A stretch of DNA of 54,752 nt from Gemmatimonadota bacterium (GCA_026705765.1 JAPPAB010000024.1:1-54752), one strand, 5' to 3'. Counted from the first letter of the stretch, positions 7,158 through 16,390 are shown. Numbers and translations: made by a program. Notes: generated by a model from the sequence alone, not told the origin.

Positions 7158-10100
7158 ATGATTAAATACGCAAAATGTCTGATTCTTCTGATGTTTGTGG
7201 GCGCGGGTGCGTGTTTTGCGGCGACGCCTTTTACACCTCGTCTTTCGGATCCCGTACATGAGTCCTGGCGCTGGCGGTCTTTTCCAGAGTTGAAGGGACA
7301 AGGGGTGTCGTGTTTGGCGCAGGATGGGGATGGTAATTTTTTGTTTGGGACGGATAGAGGTATTTATCGCTACGATGGGATGAACTGGGATTTCTTTCCG
7401 TTTGATGAGGGGATGGTTGGGGCGCGGATCAACGCGCTTTATGTCGCTGGGGACGGCGGTGTTTATGTGGGGTCTGACCGGGGTATTGGTCGTTTTGAGA
7501 ATGGGATATGGGAACGGGTTTTTCCATCTGAGGGAGAATGGAATACCTGGGATTTGATGGCATCACAGGATGGGAGTTTGTGGGCGGGTACGGAATGGGG
7601 TGCGCTCAGGTTGACGCCGGAAGGAACAAGGCTGTATGTGGCTGCGGAGGATACAACGGGTATTCGGGAGATGGTGTCAGATGCCGTGACTTTTGTTGTG
7701 GTTCCTTTGGACAATCGGAGGCTGGCGGTTTATGATGTGTGTGAAGGTCCCGATGGCGCGATCTGGTTTGGGATGTACGACGGCGATTTGATTCGATTTG
7801 ATTTTGCGTCGGGCTATCGGCGTTTCGGTGGGGAAGATGAGATCGATCAGGGTACGTATCCGAGGATCTGTGTGACAGAGGATGGCGTTGTTTGGGTCGT
7901 GTATGGCGATAAGAGCAAGCGCGTGAACCGGTTTGATGGCGAGAAGTGGGAGGCTCTCGAAGTTGGTGATCTGGGTCGCGATCACCATTATACGTCTATT
8001 CTGGAAAGTGGGGATGGGACGCTCTGGATTGGCGGTAGCCGTTTGATTGCCCATAGGGATGGTGTGTGGCGCGTCTATGATTCGAGCGTGTTTTCGCATC
8101 GTATGGAACTCCACGAAGCCACGGACGGCGCGCTCTGGATTGTGGATAGGGGTGAGGGAGCAGTGCGTCTGGATTTGGGTGAGGATCAGACGCAGACTTA
8201 TGAGGGTCTCATTTTTCAGTGTGATACGCCCGATGGCGCACAGTGGTTTATCTCGCAGGATAACGGTGTTGTGCGTTATGATGGGCAGGGGTGGACGCGG
8301 TTTGGCGTGGCGGATGGTTTGATGGATGCACCGAGTAAGCTTTTTGTGACGCGAGATGGCGCGCTTTGGGCCTCGGGGAGCCATGAGCAGGTCGCGGCTA
8401 CAGCGCGGTTGGATAGTTCTGTATGGATCCTTAAATGTCATCCTCGGCTTTCCTGGGGTATTGATCCGTGCGCTGTTTATGAAGCGTTTGACGGCTCTTT
8501 GTGGTTTGTTGCGGCTGTGGATTGGTGGTTATATGGCTTTCTGGGTGGGGTCGTGGTTTTCGATGGGAAGGGTTGGACCCATCACGCTGTTCCGGGTATG
8601 ACGCATTATGTGCGTGGGATTGGGCAGAGTTCTGATGGGGTTTTGTGGTTTGGTGGGCGGTTATTTGGCTTTGATGGGGTGCGGAGGGTGCGGTTCACGG
8701 GTCCAGAGGTGTTGGCGGAAGATTTTGTTGATGCCGTTTATACTGCGCCACGGGGCGATCTGTGGTTGGGTTCCCGAACTTATGGGGTGTTTCGGTATGA
8801 CGGGACGGAGTGGCAGCGGTTCGATTATGGAGATGGGCTGGCGGACAATAGGGTGCAAAGCATTTTCCAGGATCGAGATGGTGCGGTCTGGGCGGGGACC
8901 GCAGAGGGGGTCAGCCGGTTTGATGGGCGCACATGGTTACAGAATGCTTTACCTCCTGATTTTCCGCGCACAGGGTTTTATGATCCGATTCTTCAGTCTC
9001 GAGACGGGATATTCTGGCTCAATTCTGTGTCTGATGTAGATGCCTGGCACAAAAGGTCATCACCTGGGGGTATAGCAGTACCATGTACTCTGCGTACTGT
9101 CCGATATGTGCCGGAGACCGATCCCCCTGAGACCCTGATGACCCTTGCACCGGATGAGGTGCCTGAGGGTGGAGAGATAACTTTCGCCTGGTCTGGGACG
9201 GATCTCTGGCGAAGCACATTGCGCGAGGATTTGCAATACGCCTATCGTTTGGACGGCGGGGAGTGGTCGCCATATAGCGGGGATACGGTCCGATCTTTTG
9301 AGGATCTGGATGTGGGGACACATACGATTGAGGTTAAAGCGCGCGATCTGGCGTTTAACGAAGAGCCTGTGCCGTCGCTGGTGCAATTTAATGTTGTCCC
9401 GGTGGTGTGGCGCCGTCCGTGGTTTATTGGGTTGATTTCAGGGTTTGTGATCCTTACGGGGTATCTGGTTTTGCGGATTATTGTTCGGGATCGGAGGTTG
9501 AGGCAAGCAAATGAAGATCTTGCATCTGCTAACGAGACGCAGCTTTTGCAGTCCGCGCGTCTGGTGTCGCTGGGGCAAATGGTTGCGGGCGTGGCGCACG
9601 AGCTCAACCAGCCGCTGACAGTTGTCGAGACTACTGCTGGAGATATTTCCCTGCGGTTGATGGAGGGTATGCCGCTTGAGACGGATGAGTTGCAGGAGAT
9701 GATGGAGGATGTTCGGGGTGTGGTCGGTCGGATGGCGGGTACTGTTGATCATTTGCGCGTGTTTTCGCGCGATGAGTCCGAGGAGCCGCGCCAGGCGATG
9801 GATGTGAATGCGGTGATTGCGAGCAGTCTGAAGTTGATGGGTTCGCAGCTCGATAATCGCGGGGTTGATCTGGTGCTGGATCTTTCCGACGCGCTCCCAG
9901 AGGTCTGGGGACATCCGCATCCGCTCGAGCAGGTGGTTCTCAATTTGCTGTCGAATGCCCGGGATGCGGTGGATGAGCGGGCTGAGATGGAGGGGGTGGG
10001 TTATGATAAGCAGACCTGGATCCGAACACAGGCTGAGGACGATGCGGTTGTTATCGAGGTGGAGGATAATGGGGTTGGGATGGATGAGGCGATCCGGCAA

Positions 10101-10265
10101 CGTCTTTTCGAGCCTTTTTTTACGACTAAGGATGCAGACCGGGGTACGGGTTTGGGGTTGTCGATTGTTTATGCCATTGTTCGCAATCACGATGGGGAGA
10201 TTACTGTGGAGAGTGAGGAGGGCGTGGGGACGACGTTTAAGGTGATGTTGCCGGTGATGGCGTAG
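7158..10265 (+). CDS. Periplasmic-propeller sensor histidine kinase
   Basis: About 1035 residues from the ATG at 7158 (alternatives at 7143 and 7107). This start gives a clean signal peptide, IKYAKCLILLMFVGAGACFA. Two seven-bladed regulator-propeller domains of DGxxWxG-type repeats fill about 25-640, followed by a Y_Y_Y beta-sandwich (about 650-745), one membrane helix (GLISGFVILTGYLVL) and a cytoplasmic kinase core. The kinase has an H-box (VAGVAHELNQP, histidine near residue 814), N-box (NLLSNARDA), G1 (VEDNGVGM), F (FEPFFTTK) and G2 (GTGLGLSI). There is no receiver or DNA-binding domain on the chain, unlike hybrid one-chain systems. The split NtrC-type regulator 4.4 kb downstream is the natural candidate partner (inference). 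The 3' end overlaps the convergent glycosidase gene by 29 nt. Confidence 0.92.
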   Translation: MIKYAKCLILLMFVGAGACFAATPFTPRLSDPVHESWRWRSFPELKGQGVSCLAQDGDGNFLFGTDRGIYRYDGMNWDFFPFDEGMVGARINALYVAGDGGVYVGSDRGIGRFENGIWERVFPSEGEWNTWDLMASQDGSLWAGTEWGALRLTPEGTRLYVAAEDTTGIREMVSDAVTFVVVPLDNRRLAVYDVCEGPDGAIWFGMYDGDLIRFDFASGYRRFGGEDEIDQGTYPRICVTEDGVVWVVYGDKSKRVNRFDGEKWEALEVGDLGRDHHYTSILESGDGTLWIGGSRLIAHRDGVWRVYDSSVFSHRMELHEATDGALWIVDRGEGAVRLDLGEDQTQTYEGLIFQCDTPDGAQWFISQDNGVVRYDGQGWTRFGVADGLMDAPSKLFVTRDGALWASGSHEQVAATARLDSSVWILKCHPRLSWGIDPCAVYEAFDGSLWFVAAVDWWLYGFLGGVVVFDGKGWTHHAVPGMTHYVRGIGQSSDGVLWFGGRLFGFDGVRRVRFTGPEVLAEDFVDAVYTAPRGDLWLGSRTYGVFRYDGTEWQRFDYGDGLADNRVQSIFQDRDGAVWAGTAEGVSRFDGRTWLQNALPPDFPRTGFYDPILQSRDGIFWLNSVSDVDAWHKRSSPGGIAVPCTLRTVRYVPETDPPETLMTLAPDEVPEGGEITFAWSGTDLWRSTLREDLQYAYRLDGGEWSPYSGDTVRSFEDLDVGTHTIEVKARDLAFNEEPVPSLVQFNVVPVVWRRPWFIGLISGFVILTGYLVLRIIVRDRRLRQANEDLASANETQLLQSARLVSLGQMVAGVAHELNQPLTVVETTAGDISLRLMEGMPLETDELQEMMEDVRGVVGRMAGTVDHLRVFSRDESEEPRQAMDVNAVIASSLKLMGSQLDNRGVDLVLDLSDALPEVWGHPHPLEQVVLNLLSNARDAVDERAEMEGVGYDKQTWIRTQAEDDAVVIEVEDNGVGMDEAIRQRLFEPFFTTKDADRGTGLGLSIVYAIVRNHDGEITVESEEGVGTTFKVMLPVMA

Positions 10266-11781
10266 TGGAGATTTCTATATAGGAGACATACGCCGACCGC
10301 ACGATTTCCTCGGATAGCTTGTCGCGGATGGCATAATTGCGGCGACGTGCCCAGTATCTCGCCCACCGTTCGTCGCTGGCTATCCAATTATCCCAATAGA
10401 AGACGCCGTTTACTATCCCGGGGTACTGCACTATGGTGTTGATGAGTGCCTGATAGATGTTGGCCTGGGTTTCTCGACCGTCATCCAGTCCGTTGCCATT
10501 CCAGTCGGTAAATACGAATCGCCGGTTTTGCGCTGAGGTATCACCTGGTCTTGCGGGTGTTTCAATCACATCCATAGCGCCGTATTCAAGAAATACAAGA
10601 GGTCGGTCGGGATTTGCGTTCGCAAGAGGTATAAGCTGGTTTTGAAATATCTGTCTGTAACGCGCCTGGAAATATTCGACGCTCAGTACTGTTGACGGAC
10701 GCGAGTCCGTCAGTGGAAACCACGCACTGATGCCAATGATGTCGAGATCCAGATCTGCCCATAGATGACCTGCGCCCGATCCCGGTCCGTAAAAGTGGGA
10801 TGCTGTGAGTGCGTCGTAGTGCATGTCATAGGTTAGCAGGCCGCTGTACACGGCACGTACGCTTTGTACCATTGCTCTGAGTTCTCGACTAAATCCATTG
10901 GTCATATAGCCCCCCGAACGCGTGCGGAAGAGCCGGTCAGTCTCTGTGCCCAATGAGTATAAACGCACGCCCTCTTCCTCTGCAATTCTGGCAAAATGTA
11001 CCGCCTGTTGCGTATAGGTTGCCCAGAACTCGGCGACAAAATGCCGGTGATCTGGATGATTTGGACGCCAGGGCCAGTATTGGGGCAGGATCAACCCGAA
11101 GACATTCGGATTATCAGGCGGAACGCCGCGAGGTGCCGGGTCTCCGAGTTGCCACCTTCGTACCGGGCGTGTGGCGGTTTCAGCCTCATAGGCTTCGAAT
11201 GCCAGGGTCAGATATACGTCTATTCCGTGATTTCTGAATTCTCGGATCAATTGTCTGAGTGCTTCATCTGAAAAAGTGGGAATATCTATATCTGATGCGT
11301 ACACGCGTTCGATCGTGCTGTCCATGCTGTCGTCGTAATGTAGCGCGACGGATAGGCCGATCCAGTTTATATGCAGGCTCTTTAGCCATTGGATATAGTT
11401 CAGAGGGATGAGCGTTCCGATCCTTCCAGCAGCTTCCCATCTATCTACAACATAGCCGGTATCTCCCCAATTGCCCGCAGCATGAATGGCGCGTAGTGGA
11501 AAATTTATTATCCCATCCACTGTCTGGGGCACTGTTTTGCCAAAGTCGCTGGCAAAGATCAGAAAGTCTGAAAATGCAATCGCGCCGTCGCCATCCAGGT
11601 CGAATCGGTCTTCGTACATCTCATCACCACGACTTGTCCCGAAGTGTTCCACAAATAGCAAGAAGTCTGGGAGATCCACAGTGCCGTTTTCGTTAAAGTC
11701 GGGGAGAGGGGTGTGTGATGCGTGCGCGAGAGATAGACTGGTCCATAGACAGACCACAAGCGGGATACACAAACGCTTCAT
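10237..11781 (-). CDS. Secreted GH113-like TIM-barrel glycoside hydrolase with dockerin-like calcium loops
   Basis: 514 residues from the ATG at 11781, chosen because it begins a signal peptide (MKRLCIPLVVCLWTSLSLAHA). Residues 25-82 carry two calcium loops (DFNENGTVDLPDF and FDLDGDGAIAFSDF), as in the LRR protein at 0.7-2.4 kb. The rest is a TIM barrel. By analogy with GH113 beta-mannanases, the acid/base would be Glu280 (SLGTETD) and the nucleophile Glu399 (FLEYGAM). Aromatic residues typical of sugar-binding clefts are frequent (QYWPWRP, ISAWFPL, YWDNW). Likely acts outside the cell on plant- or algal-type beta-mannan or a related glycan; the exact substrate cannot be read from sequence. 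It overlaps the convergent kinase gene. Confidence 0.8.
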   Translation of the reverse strand: MKRLCIPLVVCLWTSLSLAHASHTPLPDFNENGTVDLPDFLLFVEHFGTSRGDEMYEDRFDLDGDGAIAFSDFLIFASDFGKTVPQTVDGIINFPLRAIHAAGNWGDTGYVVDRWEAAGRIGTLIPLNYIQWLKSLHINWIGLSVALHYDDSMDSTIERVYASDIDIPTFSDEALRQLIREFRNHGIDVYLTLAFEAYEAETATRPVRRWQLGDPAPRGVPPDNPNVFGLILPQYWPWRPNHPDHRHFVAEFWATYTQQAVHFARIAEEEGVRLYSLGTETDRLFRTRSGGYMTNGFSRELRAMVQSVRAVYSGLLTYDMHYDALTASHFYGPGSGAGHLWADLDLDIIGISAWFPLTDSRPSTVLSVEYFQARYRQIFQNQLIPLANANPDRPLVFLEYGAMDVIETPARPGDTSAQNRRFVFTDWNGNGLDDGRETQANIYQALINTIVQYPGIVNGVFYWDNWIASDERWARYWARRRNYAIRDKLSEEIVRSAYVSYIEISTTPSPATSP

Positions 11782-11976
11782 ACTGCACCTTTCTGTGCGT
11801 TGTTGAAAAGAACACGCGCCCAAAATATATTTTCAGGTGCGATAGGCAAGTGTATTTGACCTGTTTCATTGAGAAAAGTCCAACGTTTATGGGAGGCCGT
11901 TGGGCTTTTGCGTGGTTTGTTCTTCTTCCAGGTATATCATATCCCATTGGTAAAGAACAAGTTATATAGCCCTATC

Positions 11977-12054
11977 AATTTTGTCAACAATTTGGTTGAC
12001 AAAATTTTTTTCAATATTATTTTGTCAACAGTTTTGTTGACGACAATTTTGTCG
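11977..12054 (+). promoter_or_regulatory. Three-dyad operator upstream of the STAND-like ATPase gene
   Basis: Dyad 1: AATTTTGTCAAC (11977-11988) and GTTGACAAAATT (11995-12006), a perfect 12-bp arm pair with 6-nt spacer. Dyad 2: GTCAAC and GTTGAC around the same 6-nt spacing (12024-12041), centred 41 bp from dyad 1, about four helical turns. Dyad 3: CGACAATTTTGTCG (12041-12054), a perfect 14-bp palindrome. The array ends 19 nt before the ATG at 12074, so a bound protein would block transcription or translation start. No regulator gene is adjacent. Confidence 0.7.
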
Positions 12055-12073
12055 AAGTTTTGGGAGACGCGTA

Positions 12074-14533
12074 ATGAACAATTTTGATCGGCCGATCCGC
12101 AAGTTCAATCCAGGGACATTCCAGTCCGACGAGGAGGTGATTGAGCAGTTCGCGGTGAGGAAACACGAACTCGATACAGTGCTTGGGGTCTTGCGTAGAA
12201 ATATCGGTTCGCTATCGTGTCAGCACGTTCTGGTGGTTGCGCCTCGGGGCCGGGGAAAGACGATGTTGCTCGCGCGCGTCTCGGCGGAGTTGAATGCTGA
12301 TGAGGAACTCTCTATGTGTTTTTTGCCGGTTCGGTTTATGGAGGAGAGTCACGAGATATTCAATCTTGCGGATTTTTGGCTCGAGACGCTATTCTATCTT
12401 GCGCGGGAGAGCGTCAGGTACGATTCCGCGCTCGCACAGGAGTTGCGAGAGGCGCATACCGATCTGACCGATCACTGGGATGAGGATGCGCTCGCGGATC
12501 GCGCCCGTGCCGCTGTTCTGGACGCGGCGGACCGGTTGGGCAAAAAACTCGTTCTTATGGTCGAAAACCTGCAAGCGCTCTGCGAAGATATAGATGACGA
12601 TTTTGGCTGGCAGTTGCGCGGCGCATTGGAGTCCGAGCCTCGGATCGTGCTGCTCGCTACTGCGACGAGTCGCTTTGAGGGTCTGGAAAATGCGGCGGAG
12701 CCGTTTTTTGAGTTGTTCCGAATTGTCGATCTGGAACCGCTGAGTACCGAGGACTGTTGCCGTCTGTGGCAGGTGGTCAGCGGCGATGCAGTGACTGAAC
12801 AGGAGATCAGGCCGCTCGAGATCCTGACGGGTGGCAATCCCCGCCTTCTGGTTATGGTGGCTGAGTTCGCGCAGCACAGGTCGTTGCGCCAGTTGATGGA
12901 AGAATTGGTGACGTTGATTGACGAGCATACGGAGTATTTTCGCAGTTATCTGGAGGCTTTGCCCAGGAGCGAACGCCGCGTGTATCTCGCGTTGATTGAT
13001 TTTTGGCGACCGTCGAGTACGAGCGAGATTGCGGCGCGGGCGCGTATGGGGGTTCGGCCCGTATCGACTATGCTCGGTCGGCTTGTGAACAGGGGTGCGG
13101 TCGTTGTAGAGGGGAGTGGCAGGAAGCGTTTGTACTCCGCAGGAGAACCTCTCTATAGCATCTATTACAAGTTGCGGCGCGAACGCGACGAGGCGACAGT
13201 TATGAGAAATCTGATCCATTTTATGATGGCGTTCTACGGGATAGGCGAGTTGTACCAGATGTCTGGTCGGCTGAGTTTGGAGGCGGCGGAGTCAAAGGTT
13301 GTTCGCGAGGGGATTGAGCGTGCGCTCGCCGAACCACCGGGCGTTGAGGACAGTTTTTTGCGCGTGGCAGGGTCGGCTATCGAATATATATCGGATAAAG
13401 CGACGGCAAATGCGCCATTCACGGCGGAATTGCGTTTAAAAGAGGAGGTCCAGACGGCGCTTGATGAGAAAGCATTTGAAAGGGTTATCGAGATTGGTGA
13501 ACATTTTATCGCTTCAGGAAGCGTGGATGCATCTCTGATGCCAGAGTCTCTCGTCGCCTACATATTGCATATGAGGGCTATTGCTTATGAAAAATTGGAG
13601 GATTTCCAGGAGGTGGTCGCGGTTTGCGATGAGATGGTTGAGCGTTTCGACGACGCGAGCGACCATACACTCCTGGCGCGGATGGCCCGCGTATTGATCC
13701 ACGGGGCAAGAGCGCGATATGAACTCGGAGAGTTGGGGTTGGTGATGTCGGCATATGAGGAGGTGATAGAGCGTTTTGGTACCAGCGACGCTCCCGATTT
13801 CCTGTTTCCGGTCGCTCTGGCGCTGTTAAAAAAGGGAGATTTGCAAGTTCAACAGAGAGAGTTGGGTTTGGCGGTGTCTGTATATGAAGAGGTGATTGCC
13901 CGTTTTGGCTCCAGCGATGCATCGGGGATTCAGCTTCTGGTCGCCTGGGCATTGTCCCAAAAGGGAGATTTGCAAGCCCAACTGGGAGAGTTGGAGCTGG
14001 CAGTATCTGCGTATGAGGAGGTGATAGAGCGTTTTGGTACCAGCGATGTGCCAGCGATCCGGGTTCTGGTCGCCTGGGCATTGTCCCAAAAGGGTATGAT
14101 ACAAATTAAGGTGGGGCGTATGAAAGAAGCTATACTCATGAGTGAAGAGCTTGAGGGAAGACTCGGTGCGTTGGCTGACGATGAGAAGGTGGTGTTTGTA
14201 TGGCGAGCAAGGTATGTCCATGCTTTGGCACTGCTGCTAAGGAACAGACTACGGATGGCTATGGATGTGTTTCAGTCGGCGTATGCGGTGTTCTTATCTG
14301 AGAGTGAGACGATGATGTACGAGATGCTACAACTCGTGCCCGCTTTGATCGCAAACGGTGCTTCTGAGCGCGATCTTGTCGATATTCTCCTGTCCAGAGG
14401 CAAATCCGATGCGTTGGAACCTCTTATTGTAGCCTTGCGACAGCGTTCCGGCGAGGTGGTTCGTGCGCCTGTGGAGGTTCTCGAGGTGGCGAGGGATATT
14501 AACAAGCGTATTGAGTTTTTCCGGAATGTATGA
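12074..14533 (+). CDS. STAND-like AAA ATPase with winged helix and TPR repeats
   Basis: 819 residues. N-terminal P-loop ATPase at about 20-240: Walker A APRGRGKTMLL near residue 58, Walker B KLVLMVENLQ near 157, and a sensor-like LLATATSRFEG. A winged-helix domain follows at about 300-370 (STSEIAARARMGVRPVSTML). The C-terminal half is TPR-like and includes three nearly identical units of about 53 residues (YEEVIERFGTSD and VAWALSQKGDLQ), which points to recent tandem duplication. The layout (nucleotide switch, winged helix, repeat sensor) is that of STAND signalling ATPases, used as ligand-triggered regulators or in anti-phage defence. Which role applies here is unknown. Expression is probably tightly controlled by the operator just upstream. 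Confidence 0.8.
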   Translation: MNNFDRPIRKFNPGTFQSDEEVIEQFAVRKHELDTVLGVLRRNIGSLSCQHVLVVAPRGRGKTMLLARVSAELNADEELSMCFLPVRFMEESHEIFNLADFWLETLFYLARESVRYDSALAQELREAHTDLTDHWDEDALADRARAAVLDAADRLGKKLVLMVENLQALCEDIDDDFGWQLRGALESEPRIVLLATATSRFEGLENAAEPFFELFRIVDLEPLSTEDCCRLWQVVSGDAVTEQEIRPLEILTGGNPRLLVMVAEFAQHRSLRQLMEELVTLIDEHTEYFRSYLEALPRSERRVYLALIDFWRPSSTSEIAARARMGVRPVSTMLGRLVNRGAVVVEGSGRKRLYSAGEPLYSIYYKLRRERDEATVMRNLIHFMMAFYGIGELYQMSGRLSLEAAESKVVREGIERALAEPPGVEDSFLRVAGSAIEYISDKATANAPFTAELRLKEEVQTALDEKAFERVIEIGEHFIASGSVDASLMPESLVAYILHMRAIAYEKLEDFQEVVAVCDEMVERFDDASDHTLLARMARVLIHGARARYELGELGLVMSAYEEVIERFGTSDAPDFLFPVALALLKKGDLQVQQRELGLAVSVYEEVIARFGSSDASGIQLLVAWALSQKGDLQAQLGELELAVSAYEEVIERFGTSDVPAIRVLVAWALSQKGMIQIKVGRMKEAILMSEELEGRLGALADDEKVVFVWRARYVHALALLLRNRLRMAMDVFQSAYAVFLSESETMMYEMLQLVPALIANGASERDLVDILLSRGKSDALEPLIVALRQRSGEVVRAPVEVLEVARDINKRIEFFRNV

Positions 14534-14645
14534 AGACATTAAAATGCATTAAGACATAATTCGAATGCATGACCTTGCTTTTTGCCATTTCCGTCTTATT
14601 TTTTCAAAAACAAACGATTGTAAATGTGGGAAGAAGGGAATAAGA

Positions 14646-15065
14646 ATGGCTGAGCAGGTCAGTATGACGATTTTGGTGATCGATGACGATGCACATATTC
14701 GGGCTGCGGTTGGGAAGTTTCTCATCGCGAGGGGACATACGGTTATCGAAGCAGCAGATGGCGAGAAGGGTGTGGAAGTGATGGAGAGCCAGGCTGTGGA
14801 TATTGTGATTACAGATGTGAAGATGCCCGGTATGGATGGGGTTGAGGTGCTTCGGCGGGTGCAGTCTATCTCTCCTGAGACCGAGGTGATTGTGATTACG
14901 GGTGTTAAAGAGGCCGAAAATGCGTTTCGCGCGTTGCGGGAAGGGGCATTTGATTTTTTTAATAAGCCTTTTAAGGTGGAGGAGTTGAATGCGGCTATCC
15001 GGCGCACTGTGCGCTACCAGGCGCTTCGAAAAGAGAAGGATAGGGTTTCAGGCGAGGCTGGATAG
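14646..15065 (+). CDS. Response-regulator receiver domain (N-terminal part of an NtrC-type regulator)
   Basis: 139 residues from the ATG at 14646, which follows a GGAAGAAGGGAA purine tract and begins just before the receiver fold. Acidic pocket DDD at about 12-14, phospho-acceptor Asp in ITDVKMPGMDG, conserved Thr in VIVITGVKE, Lys in FFNKPFKVEE. It ends in an interdomain helix (ALRKEKDRV) and stops 1 nt before the start of the sigma-54 activator. Removing one base at the G/T runs 15043-15048 fuses the two into one NtrC-type protein with a continuous linker helix. Likely phosphorylated by a histidine kinase such as the propeller kinase at 7.2-10.3 kb (inference). Confidence 0.85.
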   Translation: MAEQVSMTILVIDDDAHIRAAVGKFLIARGHTVIEAADGEKGVEVMESQAVDIVITDVKMPGMDGVEVLRRVQSISPETEVIVITGVKEAENAFRALREGAFDFFNKPFKVEELNAAIRRTVRYQALRKEKDRVSGEAG

Positions 15066-15066
15066 G

Positions 15067-16047
15067 ATGGCGGCACAGGAGCGAGAGAAGAGCGGTTTGA
15101 ATGCGATTATAGGGGAGAGTGAGGCGGTTGTGAAGATGAAGGCGCAGATTCAGCAGGTGGCTGCGACTGATTATACGACGGTGCTGATTGTTGGAGAGAC
15201 GGGTACGGGGAAGGAACTGGTTGCGCAAGCCGTGCATAGCGAGAGTGGTCGCGCTGGCGGTCCGTTTGTTCCCGTGAATTGTTCTGCTATTCACGGCAAT
15301 CTGTTTGAGAGCGCGTTTTTTGGGCATAAGAAGGGCGCGTTTACAGATGCGAAGGCAGATCAGAAGGGCTATTTTGAGCTGGCGAATGGCGGTACGCTGT
15401 TTCTGGACGAGGTTGGGGATATGCCGCTTGAGGTGCAGGTGCGCCTGTTGCGCGCTCTGGAGGATCGATGCATCCGTCCCGTGGGGAGTAGTGATGAGAT
15501 TGCGGTGGATGTGCGCGTGGTTGCAGCGACTAATAGGGCGCTTGCTGCGGCGGTGAGGGAAGGGACGTTCAGGGAGGATCTGTATTACAGGTTGAATGTA
15601 TTTGCGATTCAGGTGCCGCCTTTGCGCGAGCGAGGAGGGGATGTTCTGTTTTTGGCGCGACATTTTTTGGCTGGTTATGCCCGCGATTTGTGGAAGCCGC
15701 TGGTGGGGTTTTCGAGAGAGGCAGAGGATTTGCTTCAGAAACAGGTGTTTCCAGGCAATGTTCGGATGCTGAAGAATGCGGTTGAACGGGCAGCGATTTT
15801 GTGCGGGGGTAGGGAGATTGATGCGGATGATCTGAGTTTTGAGCTATTTGAGATTGGTCCGGTCAGTAGCGTTGATCGCGTGGTGCAGTCCTTTCCCGAG
15901 GATCAGATGAGTCTGCCCGCATTTGAGAGGGCACTGCTTTGTGAGGCTTTGCGACGAACAGAGGGGAACCAGGTTCAGGCAGCCGAGCTTCTGGATGTTT
16001 CGAGGATGGTTTTAAGGAATAGGATGAAGCGGTATGGGTTGGTTTGA
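15067..16047 (+). CDS. Sigma-54-dependent activator: AAA+ and Fis-type HTH domains
   Basis: 326 residues from the ATG at 15067. AAA+ domain: Walker A GETGTGKE at 43-50, the sigma-54 contact loop reads GAFTDA (from residue 90) instead of the canonical GAFTGA, Walker B GGTLFLDEVGDM, arginine-finger region ALEDRCIRPVG, sensor II FPGNVRMLKN. C-terminal Fis-type helix-turn-helix: EGNQVQAAELLDVSRMVLRN. Normally such a protein carries a receiver on the same chain; here the receiver is the preceding ORF in another frame. It would open sigma-54 promoters; no rpoN gene is in the window. Confidence 0.88.
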   Translation: MAAQEREKSGLNAIIGESEAVVKMKAQIQQVAATDYTTVLIVGETGTGKELVAQAVHSESGRAGGPFVPVNCSAIHGNLFESAFFGHKKGAFTDAKADQKGYFELANGGTLFLDEVGDMPLEVQVRLLRALEDRCIRPVGSSDEIAVDVRVVAATNRALAAAVREGTFREDLYYRLNVFAIQVPPLRERGGDVLFLARHFLAGYARDLWKPLVGFSREAEDLLQKQVFPGNVRMLKNAVERAAILCGGREIDADDLSFELFEIGPVSSVDRVVQSFPEDQMSLPAFERALLCEALRRTEGNQVQAAELLDVSRMVLRNRMKRYGLV

Positions 16048-16205
16048 CGCACCTCAACGCTGTGATCGGCAGAGGGTGGTGCAAAGGGAAACGTCTTTTC
16101 GATAGTTAAATTCATAATTAGATTAAAATATTATCTATTAGATAAAGAAAATAAAAAAAAATATCCAAATATCATATTATCCAACCTTTTTTTTTATAAA
16201 AACGC

Positions 16206-16234
16206 TTGACTTTTGGATGCGAATGCTATATTAT
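16206..16234 (+). promoter_or_regulatory. Sigma-70-type promoter of the ankyrin/Sel1 pair
   Basis: TTGACT (16206-16211), 17-bp spacer, TATTAT (16229-16234), in an AT-rich 343-nt gap following the sigma-54 activator gene. The next gene starts at 16391, leaving a leader of about 150 nt. Confidence 0.6.
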
Positions 16235-16254
16235 CCCTGCTGATAAAAAAGAAA

Positions 16255-16295
16255 GGGCTTTTCGCTGTCGTCCTTGCATAACGATCGAAAAGCCC
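16255..16295 (+). other. Hairpin in the leader of the ankyrin gene
   Basis: GGGCTTTTCG (16255-16264) pairs with CGAAAAGCCC (16286-16295), a perfect 10-bp stem with a 21-nt loop, just downstream of the predicted promoter. No U-tract follows, so it is more likely a leader structure than a terminator. The rest of the 16048-16390 gap is AT-rich and shows no gene. Confidence 0.5.
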
Positions 16296-16390
16296 CCAAA
16301 TGTTCATACCTTCAAGAGGTGTGAAACTATTAAGAATATAACCCAACTGAGTTTGAAGTCAAGACCTTCCTTTATGAAAGGAGATATCTC

